64,000 bases of DNA from the NCBI GenBank assembly GCA_019828545.1, contig JACVRA010000258.1, forward strand, positions 1 through 64,000, in the 5' to 3' direction. Numbering within the stretch: the stretch's first letter is position 1; every line of letters starts with the position of its first letter. Below, in pieces: positions 46,401 to 59,360 of this stretch. A program made the position numbers and the translations under genes. The notes under the pieces are model-generated. The model made no database searches and was not told where the DNA came from. It worked only from the letters and a program-made list of their open reading frames with translations. This DNA comes from Paracamarosporium sp. OC-R06-R3 (lineage: Eukaryota > Ascomycota > Dothideomycetes > Pleosporales > Didymosphaeriaceae).

Positions 46401-49400
46401 CGAAGATATTGGTATGAGTCACGCAAGGCGAAAGCCGCGCGCTCGCGAACAACACAAGTTCATGAACTACTAGGCAGACAATCTGTTGAGAGTGCTGAGG
46501 ATGAGCTACGATGGACCAACATTCTTAAAACCAAGGAGATCCCGTGGCTCAGCGGGCATCAGCTGCAAGGACAAACCATTTTTCCTGCAGCCGGCTACAT
46601 TGCCATGGCCGTGGAAGCAGCTGTGGTCTGGACCCGAGACGTCGATATCAAACTCATTGAGATCTTGGACTTCGAGATTAGGCGGTCTATCCCATTTGAC
46701 GATAGGCAAGATGGCATGGAAGTGCTCATATCTCTTGCTGTCGATCCATACAAGGTAGAGGGGCCCCTGACAGCTCAGTTCAAATGCCGCGCCGCGCTGC
46801 ACAAGGATAGCACAGCTTTGACGTTGATTTCGAGTGGTCAACTGCGCGTGCATCGAGGACTGCAAAGTGATGCTATCTTACCACCCCGCGCTCCAGCTCC
46901 ACCATGCTTGGATGAAATCCAAGTGGACCGCTTCTATGCATCTCTCTCCGAGCTTGGGTTCGGGTATAATGGAGCATTCAAAGGTCTGAAATCCATCGAG
47001 CGAAGACTTGGGTATGCTAGAGGCTCCCTCATAGATCCGCCATCAGACCCATCACTAGAACATCTGCTGGTGCATCCAGCAACACTAGATCTCGGGATTC
47101 AAGCCTTAATGCCCGCAGTTTCGTATCCGCATGATGGTGGGCTTTGGTCGATCCATGTTCCCAAGAGTATCGACCGAATCGCCATTAATACACACTTGTG
47201 CCGCACGCGCCCACAAGCCGGCTCAAGCTTTCAGTTCGACGTGATCACGGAGGAGCCTTCATCAACTGGTATATCGGGTGACATTCGCCTTTTCAATGAA
47301 GACGGAACCGCCTCCATGATCGATGTCGAGGGTTTGCGGCTCATACCACTTTTCCCGGCTACCTCCGCAAATGACGTGGACTTGTTTGCGCGTCTGATAT
47401 ATCCTCCAGTCGTACCCAATGTCCAGGAAGCCATGAACAGTATCTCCATGATGATTGGAGATAAGAATGTCACCCAGAAGTGCCTGATCGCTTTGGCAAC
47501 CCAGATCCATAACCGCAACGCATGCATGCGGATTCTGCAAATAGGGGCAGGTGACGAAGTTTTCACGCATGAGTTCCTGCGCTCTCTCGAGTCTCTATAT
47601 GTCTCTTACACCATTACTGACGCTTCATCTGAGAGACTTGACGTTGTTCGAAATGGATTTTCTCACTACGGCAAGAAAGTGAGTTTCCAGCAACTCAATA
47701 TCCAAGAAGAATCTGAACATTCCCTTCCATCAATGACTTACGACATGGCTATTATACCGCAAGGAATTAGTCAAGGCAACTTCCCAGAGGAAGGGCTGCG
47801 ACGTGTTCGCGACCTGCTCAAGCCGGGAGCGTATCTTTTGCTCGTAGAATCGGCAGCAGCATATCCCATCGCGAGCAAGCCTGGTTATGGCGATTCACAA
47901 AAGCCAGCGCATTGGGACTCACTCCTAGAATCAGCAGGATTCAGTGGGGTGCTCAGCATGAACGGCATACCTCCGGCTTCAGGGTCCAAGAGTTTGATTT
48001 TGTCGCAGGCAACAGATAACCGTATCGAATTTCTGTCCTCTCCATTCCGCATTCCATCGTCCGAGCTCTTCATTGATGAGGTAGTCATTATTGGAGGTAC
48101 TACTCCGGAAATAACCAAGCTGACCGAAGATCTGGAATTTTTCCTTGCTACCTGGAGTGGTCGAATTCGCCGAGTTAGCTCTGTGGAGGACATTAAGAAC
48201 GGCGACTTAGTTGACGGCTGCGCTGTGATTTCTTTGATCGAGATGGAAAAGCCATTGTTTAAGGAATATTCCTCTCGCGTTCATGATGGTCTCACATCCA
48301 TCATCCGACATTGCGGGTCCCTCGTTTGGGTAAACCGTGGTGGTCAGTATCAAGACCCATACGCTCGTATGATGGCGGGCTTCATGCGATCCATAGCCCG
48401 TGAAAGCCCACACATCTATCGACAGATGATAGACTTCGCTCCAAACGAAAAGATCGAAGTAGATACGTTAGCAGCATCATTCCTTAGGCTACAGTTCTGG
48501 GCAAAGTTGGACCGAGCAGATGAAACCGCGGACCTATCTTACACGCTAGACGCCGAGCTACTGGTTCATAACGGCCGCCAGTGTGTTCAACGTCTTACTC
48601 AAGACATCGAAGCGAACCGTCGTTACAACTCCAACAAGAGGGCTATCGAGACTGAAGTTGATCTGACCACATCAAATGTACACGTTCGCCATGAGAATGG
48701 TGACTTTTTTGCTTATCAACCTTCTGGTTCCATAGCCACATCTACGAAAACGGAACATGACGGCCATCTCAGAATACGCGTCTCTCGCTCCAGTATATTT
48801 GCCATAAAGGTTGGACTGGCAGGTTATCTTTACATCGTGATGGGCGAAGTAATGTCAACCGGGAAGCAAGTGTTTGCCTTGTCACAAAATAATTCGTCGA
48901 TCATCGAGGTCCCAGCGAGCTGGGCTAGAGAGACCAACGTGTCGTCAGACCAGCTCGGCAAGGCTCTTCACTCAGCGCTGGTCCACCTCCTTATTCAACC
49001 AGTGCTATCATTGCTACCTAAAGACGGTACTCTACTGGTTCATGAGCCATCGGCTGCAATTATATCTGCGTTGCAAAGAGCGACTCATACTATTGCTTGC
49101 CAAGTTGTTTTCACTACCGTCGCTGCTCCTAACTCAAGCTCGTCATGCATTGCCATCCATCCACAAATATCTGATCGTGAGCTGGCGAAGACACTCCCGA
49201 AATCGGTTGCTACTATCCTCGATCTCTCAGACAGATCCAGTCATCCAGAAACATTCGGCAAGCGAATTGCCCGAGCCTACCGTTCGGGTTGTCATCTTAA
49301 AGAAACAGACGACCTATTTAGCGCAAACGCATCTTTACAGCGATCCACACCGCTTGTTGACATGTCCTTGGCCGAGGCTCTTAATCTCGCTGCAGGTGCA

Positions 49401-52400
49401 GCAGAACAATATAGCGAGAGTTCGGACGTGCAAGAAGTCATCTTGAACGATTTGACAGCTCATGCGTTTTCGCACCTGAGCGTGATCGACTGGACTGCGC
49501 GTAAGGCCGTCAGGGCAAGGGTCGAGTCCCTCGACAAGGCCAACATGTTGAAGCCTGACAAAACATATTTGTTGGTAGGCCTGACAGGTGACATAGGCCG
49601 ACTACTTTGCGAATGGATGGTCGATCATGGAGCTAGATACGTTGTTTTGACCAGTCGTAATCCGCGTATTGACGCACAGTGGCTGGCTCAGGTCCAGTGC
49701 ACTGGCGCCACAGTGAAAGCCCTGCCACTCGATATCTCGGATCGAGACAGCCTCCGCCAGCTCCATGACCACCTCCAGGCCACGCTCCCACCGATTGTTG
49801 GAGTTGCCAACGGCGCGATGGTTCTACGCGATGCACATTTTCAAGATACGACACACGAGGAGTTCAACGAAGTGTTGAGGCCCAAGGTGGATGGCAGCGT
49901 TCATCTCGACGAACTCTTTTCCGAAGACAAACAGCTTGACTGGTTCATCGTCTTCTCGTCGGCTGTGTGCTGGGCGGGTAACCGCGGCCAGACTGCGTAC
50001 AGCACTGCCAATGCTTTTGCTAGCGGTTTGGCGATGAATCGGAGGCATCGGGGTCTCCCAGCCGCTGCCCTACATCTAGGTGCAATCATCGGCGCCGGAT
50101 ACGCGTCCCAGTCGCTCCCCTATGCTACGCAAATGGCCGTTAGGCGTGATTTTGGTGGCTTCCTGTCCCAACGAGACGTCATTTGCAGTTTCGCCGAATG
50201 CATCGTTACGTGTCAAAATAAACAGTCCGTTGACATTGTCGCGGGTGCGTATATGCACACAGATCTGACTAAGACCATCTGGTTCAAAGATCCTATTTTC
50301 CAACGCTTCACACGCCCGGGAGAGAGGGGAGACGGTGCTAAATCGGGTAACGGGCAGGACTCTGTACTTGCGCGACTCGCTGCAGCGGTCAGCTCGGATG
50401 CGGCATTCGAAGTTCTTCAGCAGGCCTTCACCTCGAAGCTGAGTGATCTTTTACAACTCGGCGATAATAGCACCTCGAGTTCGAACAGCATGCTCGACAA
50501 AGCCATTGACGATCTTGGTGTGGACTCGCTGGTCGCCGTCGAGATCCGGACTTGGTTCAATGATGAGGCCGCCGTCGACGTTCCTGTTCTCAAGATTCTG
50601 GGCGGTCTTACCGTCAGAGAGCTACTCCAGGAAGCTTTTGATAACATGCCCTTGTTCAAGGAGGGCGAAAACACCAAAGCCATTGAACCTACTCAAGCGA
50701 CGATACGAGAGGCACCTCAACTGAAGTCGAAGACGCCGCTGCCAGCTAGGCAGGATATGGATAGAGTATCCCAGATGTCGTTCGGACAAGCTCGCTTCTG
50801 GTTTCTTAGCAAAATGCTACAAGACACGACAACGTTCAATTGTACTATTGCGCTACGCTTCGACGGTAAGCTGCGCCCCATTGATCTTGCTCGCGCGGTC
50901 AACGTTGTTGCACAACGCCACGAAGCCCTCCGAACACGTTTCTACGACAGTGATGACGGGAGACCAATGCAGGCTGTTCTGCCAAGCGCTTCTCTACGAA
51001 TGGAGGAGAAGACAGTGTCCAGCAGCATCGACGTATTCGATGAAGTCAACGCGCTCAAAGCGCACTTCTATGACATTGAAAAGGGAGAGAATATGCGAAT
51101 CATCCTTCTCCACCTCTCCCCAACTCAAGAATATCTGCTAATTGGCTACCACCACATCAATATGGACGGCGGCAGTTTCCAGGTGCTCATGTCCGACTTG
51201 GAGAAAGCATACCAGGGCCAGGCCCTCCCACCCAAGGTCCTCCAATATTCCGAGTTTGCGGACCGGCAGCGTGCAAAGGTGCAGAATGGCGGCTTCGATA
51301 GCGAGTTGAAGTACTGGAAGCGCGTCTTCCCAGACCTACCTGAGGTACTGCCGCTCTTCCCACTCTCTCATTCCCGCGGACGACAACCACAACGAGAGTA
51401 TGATTTTGTGAGCGTGCGACTCCCACTTGACAGATTATTCGCGGATCGCATCGCTAGCGCTGCGCAGAAGTGCAACGCCTCTAGCTTCCACTTCCACCTC
51501 GCAACATTAAAAGTGTTACTGTCGCGGTTCCTGCGGATAAATGACCTCTGCATCGGGGTTGCGGATGCTAATCGCGTGGACAAAGACACTGTTGATGCTA
51601 TGGGCATGTATCTGAACGTTCTGCCCTTGCGTGTCCGATCGCAGCCGGGACGGTCATTTTCAGGCACTCTACGCAATACTAGGGCCACAGTCCGCCATGC
51701 GCTATCCAATTCAAAGATCCCGTTTGATCTGCTGCTAGAAGAACTTAGCGTGCCCCGATCCTCAAGCCACAGTCCACTCTTCCAAGCTTTCCTTGACTAC
51801 CGCGGAAGCCAGGGTACGGCTCCGTTCGCCAACCTGCAATACAGCGTCTCGGATGTAGCGGCCAGTAGGAGCCCGTATGATCTATCTCTTGACATCGTGG
51901 AGGCGCCCGAGGGAGTCATGATTACGTTCAAATTGCAGAAGAGCCTGTACTTGGTCAAGGATGCAGAAATCCTAGTAAGAAGCTACCGCTCACTTTTGGA
52001 CACTTTTTCGCAGGATGTTGGGATTGCGGAAGACGCAGCGCCGCTATTCCCGAGCATCGATGTGAAGCGAGCGACAAGCCTTGGGAAAGGCAAGACTGTG
52101 GAACCCAGGTGGTCATCTACAATTCCAGCACGAGTCGATGAGATGATTGCGCAATTCGGGTCTCAAGTTGCTTTGAAAGACGGCAGTGAGGTCTCTCTTA
52201 GCTACGAAGACATGTCACAGATGGTCAATTCGATTGCTTCTATGCTGATGGATAGGACTGCCTCGTCTAAGGTGGTCGCCGTGTTCCAAGAGGCATCCGC
52301 CGAGTGGGTTTGCTCCATGCTCGCCATTATGCGTGTAGGGGCAGCGTACGTGCCGCTTGATCTACGAACGCCTCGAGCGCGTCTTGTTCAGATAATCGAA

Positions 52401-54962
52401 AGTGCTCAGCCTACATTGATTCTCGCGCATAGAAAGACCATCAAGCAAGTATACAACTTAGGGAGTCCCTCCCTAGAAGTAATCGATGTGTCCCAGAGAC
52501 CACAAGGGGTCCTGGACCGTGTACCAGACATGGCGAAACCAGACACCATCGCGGCCATCATGTACACGAGTGGAACAACAGGCACTCCAAAGGGAATTCT
52601 CTTGAAGCACTCTGGCATCCTAAATTTTATAGAGGGGCACACAAAAGCGTGGAACATAGGCAGGGAAGTTGTGCTCCAGCAAAGCGCATACGCGTTCGAT
52701 ATGTCTCTTCATCAGATGTTTACCGCGCTGTTGAATGGGGGTACTCTGGTTATTGTTCCGCAGTCACACCGCGGCGATTCCGTGAGTATCGCCCAAGTAG
52801 TCGCCAGAGAAGGCGTCACATACACGAAAGCCACTCCAGCAGAGTACTCCAGCTGGATCCGATTCGGCAATCAACAGCTGTTGCAGAACTGTAGTTGGAA
52901 ATTCGCATTCGGAGGCGGAGACACGTGGACGAATGAGCTAACGAAAGAGTTCCGTTCTTTGATGAAGCCAGAACTTTCACTGTTCAACACGTGGGGACCG
53001 GCGGAGACATCGCTATCGGTTACGGAGATCCAGATTCTCATTGAAGAGGATGGCTCACGGAAGCCCCCGGTTGGATTTCCGTTGCCGAACACGTCTGCTT
53101 ACATTGTTGATGACAATCTTCGGCCGGTTCCTCCAGGAGTGGTGGGTGAGATCGTTGTCGGCGGAGCTGGCGTGTCTCCTGGCTATATCTACAACGACCA
53201 GATGACACAAAACAAGTTTGTCACCAACGATTTTGCAGATGAAGAATCTATTAGAAACGGCTGGACCACCGTATATCGTACTGGAGATCGTGGTTGGCTG
53301 CGTGGTGATGGGGCACTGATGTTTTCCGGCCGAGTCGACGGCGACACACAGATCAAGATTCGCGGCATTCGCATGGAACTGCAGGACATCGAGAGCAGCA
53401 TCCTTGAGACTGGAGACGAGAGTATCACGAAAGCCGTTGTCAGTGTACGCGGAAACGGTGGCAATCAATTCCTCGTCGCGCACGTCGAATTCGCTAGTAA
53501 TGACGTTGTGGACGAGCGCCATACCGACCTCTACCTCCGCCGGCTGCTATTGAGCTTACCCCTTCCCCAGTACATGCGACCGGCAAAGTTGATACCCATC
53601 GAACGAATCCCCTTGACGGCCAACGCGAAGATAGATCGGCGTGCTGTCACTGCTCTGCCACTTCCCGCCTTCGAGGATTCGAGTCACGATGATGCCATCG
53701 AGCTATCTCCTACAGAGACACGTCTGGCTGAGATCTGGCGCTCTATTCTGCCCTCAGAAACTAGCAATACGTCCTCGATCCGTACCAGCACGGACTTCTT
53801 CAATCTGGGGGGCAATTCAATGCTGCTTGTGCGTTTGCAACACCTGATCCTAGAAACATTCTGGGTATCGATTCCCCTCGTTAAGTTGCTTGACAGCGTC
53901 ACTCTTAGCGACATGGCCGCTTTAATTGATGCCTCGACGCGTGAAAGCACTGTTGACTGGGATCAAATAACGTCGATGGCAGATGTAGCCCCCCCTACTC
54001 TTGATGCCACACGGGAGCTCCAGCCCACCAAAGGCAAGACAGTCCTCCTTACCGGCTCATCCGGCCACCTGGGACGTGCAATCCTCAACTGCTTGCTTGC
54101 AGATGAAGCTGTGACGCGTATCCACTGCATTGCCGTTCGCGATAACCTTCCGCCTCCCTCATCCAAGGTGATCATCCACGAAGGCAACCTGACAGCGCCT
54201 CTGCTGGGGCTCTCGACCCAGAGCTTCAGCACACTTGCTTCGACAGTTGACGAGATAATTCACAGCGGCGCGCAGCGCTCGTTCTTTGAACTCTATCGCC
54301 AACTCGAGCGCACGAACGTCGACGCAACGCGCGAACTCGCCCGTCTTGCAGCATCGCGTGGCATACCACTTCATTTCCTCTCTTCTGCTCGTGTTGTCGA
54401 TGTTGCCCCTGCCGGCCCGTCACCTGAAACCAACGGCTATACAGCGTCCAAATGGGCTGCTGAGGCTGTCTTGGCGTCGGCGGCCCATCTCTATGGGTTA
54501 CCCGTCACTGTACACCGCCTTTCTGGCTGTACTGAGACGGCCACAGACCAAGCGAAAACTAGCCGCCAGCAAATACTCGAATCCATGTGCGAATTCTCGC
54601 GCCGTGTGCAAGTCGTTCCGAGTTCAAACGGCTGGGCGGGACATATGGATGTGGCACCCGTCGCGGCTGTCGCCGAGGACATCATTCGCAGCACTCATCT
54701 CGAGGGTCACAAGACTGCAGAGTGTATCCCTAGAGAGAGCAACCCCCGTCTCGTCTTGCACACTGCAGTCACGAGAATTAGCATTGATGAGATTGGGAGG
54801 TCGCTTATGGAAGGCTTTGGAGGCAAGATGCCCGATGGATATGTGGAACTGGATCCACTCAAGTGGATGGGTAGGATTAAGGCGGCTGGCTTCGAGTGGT
54901 TGATAGTATCGCAGGATATCGCGCGCTCGGACAACGGGGTGACTTTGCGATCGCGGCGATGA
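43461..54962 (+). CDS. hybrid polyketide synthase / nonribosomal peptide synthetase (PKS-NRPS)
   Basis: Exons 43461-43766, 43833-44160, 44232-44885 and 44950-54962 give 3766 residues. Domains in order: KS with DTACSSSL (Cys about 177) and [14 protein letters not shown] with GHSSG (about 636); DH with [11 protein letters not shown] (about 965) and HPATLD (about 1142); a cMT region (about 1290) with IGAGDEVF instead of the usual GxGTGG; KR with GLTGDIG (about 1976) and the Ser/Tyr of FSSAV and QTAYS (about 2100-2111); ACP with GVDSL (about 2288); C with HHINMDGGS (about 2500); A with [23 protein letters not shown] and NAKIDRR (about 2967-3320); T with GGNSM (about 3384); and R with GSSGHLG (about 3464) and YTASK (about 3592). 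It builds a reduced polyketide, joins it to one amino acid and releases it. There is no cis ER. The cMT is probably dead, and R keeps its Tyr/Lys. The amino acid selected could not be decided. Confidence 0.95.
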
Positions 54963-57049
54963 ACGCTCCGCTGGAAGCAATCGTAGCAATAGATATGTCG
55001 GCGTTGGCCATACGTGTGGCTTGAGGAAGCTACCTGCGCCACACCGCCACATCAAGCGTCCCATGTCCTAATCCCTTTCGTTCGACGTCTGTGGACTGAG
55101 GCACAGTCGCTTTTCAGGATCATATTCTCTAGCTATGGGGGAGCAAAGCGACTGTATTTCCAAGAAAAGCAACTCGTTATTCATAGAAGGCGCCTAGAAT
55201 ATAATTAACTGCTAAGTTTTGTATACATCGTCCGCAATCAATCTCGCTAAAGCGAGAATTAGTCGCTTTTTGAGACGATCTTTTCTAGCTCTAGGTGATT
55301 CAGGCGACTGTAGTTTCAAAAAAGGCGACTACGTACTCATAGTAGGCGCCTAGGATATAGTTAACTATTGGGTTTGGTGTATAGAGTTTGCAATCAACCT
55401 CGCTGAGGCGAAATCTAGTAGCTTTTCAGGAGGATGTTGCCCAGATCTGAACAAGTAAAACGACTGTAGCCTCAGGAAAAGCGAGTACGTATTCGTAACA
55501 GGCGCTCAAAATATAGTCAGCCACTAAGTTTTGTATACATCAGTGTCCGCACTCCAGCTCAATAGAATGAGACCTAGTCGTCTCTCAGAATCATATCTGC
55601 TAGTTCGAAACGAGTAAAGTGAGCGTAGCTTTAAAGGACGCGTGCGTGTATTCATTGTAGACGGTTCTGACTTAGTCGACGACGGATTTGGTATGTGTCG
55701 TTGTCCGCATCCAGTGAATCGATACTGAATCGTTTTTCGAAGTAACATTCTATTTGTCTTAACGAGCAAAACGGCTATAGTTTTGAGAAAAGCGACTACA
55801 TATTCGTCGTAGGCGCTTTATCACTAGTTTCATGGGAGGCATCATCTGTACCGCAATCAAGTTATATAAGGGGAAACTCAGTCGCTTATTATATGACCAA
55901 TCTAGCATTATTTATGAGTAATATCACCGTAGCTCTAAAAGAAACGACCATGTATTCGTAGCAGGCGCTTAACTAATAGTTCTATATACATTTTCATCTA
56001 AAATTCAACCAACCTCAATAGATTAAGAAATAGGTGTTGCTTTAAGAAACTACTTCACATGACTAAGCAATTTGAACGATCATGTTTTTCGATGTAGCAA
56101 TAGAAGAAATATGTCTTGCGGTCAGAGGTCATGTGCAGCTAGCACTTCCAGGGCTGTGGTCATACAGTCATTCCATGAAAAATTTGTTTTGCTTCGCCGT
56201 ATTAATCTTATGACCATATTTGCAAAAGCACTCTCCGAAGGGTTATGATTTTCCAGTTAAGGGTCAAGTGAAACCAGCATCTATGGTTGTTCCACCGCGG
56301 ACGCTTTCAATTAATTCGCTCACAGAATACATTAAGGCATTAATAATGCATGCATTTTTAATACACTAGTTGCTAGCAGATGGATTGTATGCACCGTATT
56401 GAAACCGGCCGATCAGCTATGTTTCGTCCTGTAAATACTACGCAGAAAAGCTTTTTTAGTCAAAGCGCCAGGAAAAGCGTGATAGTAGACATTTTTGCTC
56501 TTAATTAAATGAATCGAAGTATCAGGACAAATACAAGGTCATTTCCGGTAAAACAGAAGCTGAAATGCTTACGTTGAGAGCTCAGTACTTCCTCGGCTCT
56601 AGACTTCCCATTCTCTTAGTCTTCCTTACAACGTGTCCGGCGGCTTACTGTCCATATATACATAACCCGATTTTGACCGTTCGGCCTACAAGAAGACTCA
56701 CAGTGGCCTCACTCAGCAGAGATTTGGATGAGACTCCACGAACAATATTAAATCAATTAGCTGATGCTGACTCATTGATTTTTTGTTATTTATGTGGAGT
56801 AGCGCCCAGAAACCATTATACAACGTGTCCAACCAATCACTCATATATAACGTGACAATGTTCTTACTCGATAAGGTACCTCAGCGGCGCAGTCCGCATC
56901 CTTGCCAGTCGTTGTAGGACACATCTTTGCAGCCACTTATAGACAAAATAAGTCCTGATCTTAGGTAAATTGCGATAGGTCCGTGTGAATGACATTATAT
57001 CATGTCATTGTTCATGTCATGAACTGTTCGAGAAGTCGTGCTACAGACC
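54963..57049. other. intergenic, tandem repeats then AT-rich DNA
   Basis: The first kilobase is mostly the tandem array described separately. From about 56040 to 57050 the DNA is AT-rich and without a supported gene; a 96-codon frame at 56565-56855 has no family look. Confidence 0.5.
55105..56035. repeat. degenerate tandem repeat, about six units of about 155 bp
   Basis: Units begin with an AGTCGCTTTT-like start at 55105, 55261, 55417, 55576, 55728 and 55880, with a trace of a seventh near 56032. Periods are 156, 156, 159, 152 and 152 bases. Each unit carries in order AGTCGCTTTT, a GCGACTGTAG-like block, AAAAGCGACTACGTA, TTCGTAGTAGGCGC, a TAGTTAACTA-like AT segment, TTTTGTATACAT and a CCGCAATCAA-like block. 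The start and the AAAAGCGACT block are inverted copies, so a unit could form a stem of about 10 bases. Units differ by many substitutions and have no shared open frame, so this is non-coding, old and diverged. Confidence 0.75.
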
Positions 57050-58033
57050 TCAATATCTAGCTGTCAGAGTCAAACCGTTTTCAATGATGATAGCTTGGCC
57101 TGTGATGTAACTTGCAGCTGGACTACAGAGAAATATAACCGTGTCTGCCACCTCGTCCGGGAATGCCATTCGTCCAGCAGGTGCAACTGTTTTGATCGAC
57201 CCGTCCAGTTTCGAGTTTCTCTGTCGTTCATCATCTGACATGGGGCTTATCACCCATGTAGGGCAAACCATGTTAACCCGAACATTGAATCTAGCAGCCT
57301 CGAGTGCTACGATATGTTAGTAATTGAGACGATTAATATCATTTCCCTAATCATGATGACATACCAGCTGTTCTGGTTACGGCATGAACCCCATGCTTAG
57401 ATGCTATGTACGGTAGCTTCCCTAGGAGGGAAGATAGAGAGCTCATCGAACCAAGGTTGACAATAGAGCTTCTTCCAATGTCTCTTAGGCCATAGCTCCC
57501 ATGAAAAGTGTGTGGTTCCTGCGCTGTCATCACTTTCAGCACCGCTCAGTTACAGATCAAAGTGCCTTTCAGGCTAACATTCAGAATTTCGTCAAAATCA
57601 ATATCAACGTCTGAGATGAGCAAGGAACTCTTCGAGCCAATCTAGAGCGGTAAGCATTTAATGTAGTGCTTGGACACATATCCGAAAACGTGCCCCTGTA
57701 CTATGCACGAAATAATCGATTCTGCCCTCTCCCTCGAGAGCAGTATCAACCATTCTCTGAACGCTATCGATATCGGAAACTTTAACATGAATGGCGATGG
57801 TGGAGTAGGCTGGGTTGACAGCATAGGCTTTGCTTGCTTCTGCCGCTTCTTGGGCGCCGGCTTCGTTGCGATCTGCGAAGACGACTCGAAGAGCGCCAGA
57901 CTCAGCGAAGCCAAAGGCAGTGTCTCTTCCTATGTCGCTCGCAGCCTATGTAGAACTATTGACTTGATCAGATGAGAGAGGACCAACATACACCAGTCAC
58001 AAGTGCCACACCGCTCAGTTTCGTTGAGGCCAT
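57050..58033 (-). pseudogene. short-chain dehydrogenase/reductase, interrupted
   Basis: The minus strand from 58033 reads a classical SDR. STKLSGVALVTG joins across an intron to AASDIGRDTAFGFAESGA (the TGxxxGxG-type start), followed by FADRNEAGAQEAAEASKAYA, a DVDIDFDEILNVSLKGTL piece, SSIVNLGSMSSL with the catalytic Ser, PYIASKHGVHAVTR with Tyr/Lys, and a C-terminus TGQAIIIENGLTL. A TGA at 57546-57548 sits in the expected frame just before AVLKVMTAQEP, where relatives have an Arg; CGA to TGA is one C-to-T change. No acceptable intron removes it. The join near 57660-57690 (around ARFRICVQ / IGSKSSLL) also lacks a normal-sized intron. It is probably a fresh pseudogene and perhaps once a cluster enzyme. 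Confidence 0.65.
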
Positions 58034-59360
58034 TCCTGGGGTCTTGCTCCAGGTCAATGGAGCTATGAATCTGTGAAAAAATATTGAAGCTGTGAAGCGG
58101 TAAGTGAGGACACTATTGAGGTATGAGGAAACTGCGATGAAAATTGGGGAAATGCGATAGATGGACAAAGCCCTCGTTTGTAATATTAGCATGGCTGAAG
58201 ATGCTGCGGCACTGAAGAGAGGTGATTGTGCACGTTGGAGGCACAGCAACCCTCCGGCTAATCGCGGCTACGTAGAAGCTACTTAGCCCTCAGCGACACG
58301 AAACTTGAAAAAAAAAGAATAGGAATTTGATCAAAAATTAGACAGACCCAACGGTCATCTGGTTGCCTGCAAGGTAGACCGAGTGTGTTTGAGTGAGCCA
58401 GCTCACTAGAAGAGGCGTTTACGAGTTTGTTATCACTGGGCAATATCGCCGAAGTCTAATAAGCTTGGTACGACAAGAAAAATTATGCGCTGAATTGATT
58501 ATCTGTGATTGACACCAACAGTACAAATGCCAATATGCCACTTTTTGCGACTCATTGTGTAGTCTATTCCTGTTAGAATGATGTTCATTTGTTTAGCAAT
58601 AACTTGGTCTTGCCCACCATTTCTGATCTCTAAGATTGCACTCTTACTACATCAGAGTATTTGAACTGGCCTGAGGACATGACTACAAATAAGAAGAAAA
58701 GTGGGGTCTTTCAGAACAACGTGGTTTTCCATACGAAACAAGAAACCATCAAATCAGCTTTATACATAGATGACTATCCTGTGCATTGCCTTGGCCCCTG
58801 CTTGAATAGACGAGAAGTAGTGGTAGAAGTTTGAGGCCGTGGCTAGCATCAACAAGGTATTAACGGACACCTGGCCAAGGGTGTAGGTTTGTATGGGTAG
58901 CGGGGTCATCGACCGTGCCTATCAAATAGGCTCTTAACGGTGGACAACTCAATTTCCTACTTTGGCCTAGATTGCTCTCGACTGCTTACTTTCTGAATGT
59001 TAGTTCTCCGTCTACTGCTAAACCTTAAATATCTCTCGTTCGGGGTTTATCGTCATTCCGACACACAACTACCCTTGTGAGCCTTAAGTCGCTGCCTGAG
59101 TCAAAATCAAGATTTTCCAGCTCAGCAGCTCCCGTACGAGAAATGAGCGAGACAACTTGCCCAGGAGGATTTAAGCGAATTGAACCGGAGTTCCTGACTC
59201 ACCTGACCAATCGTTTTTGTTTGCAAAGGTGCGACCTCTTCTTGGCGTGGGGGCCATTTTATTAGCAATGTTGCCTGTCTTCTCTGCCTTATAAAGCTTC
59301 TTTCGATTTAAATTCGAAGTTAGTTCATTGGAAACTGTCCCATCAGTTCGTCTACAAGTC
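58034..59360. other. intergenic, promoter of the HET gene
   Basis: No gene was recognised in these 1.3 kb. A TATA box stands near the end, upstream of the HET start. Confidence 0.45.
59288..59294 (+). promoter_or_regulatory. TATA box of the HET gene
   Basis: TATAAAG about 70 bases before the ATG at 59361 supports that start over the later one at about 59607. Confidence 0.5.

Noticed and set aside
55105..56035. Tandem array considered as a CRISPR or as a repeat protein gene.
   Set aside because: Units of about 155 bp diverge throughout and there are no unique spacers or shared open frame. The host is a fungus, where CRISPR is not expected.
56565..56855. A 96-codon frame in the AT-rich DNA right of the tandem repeats.
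   Set aside because: It has no leader, domain or conserved-looking motif, and its length is within chance expectation.
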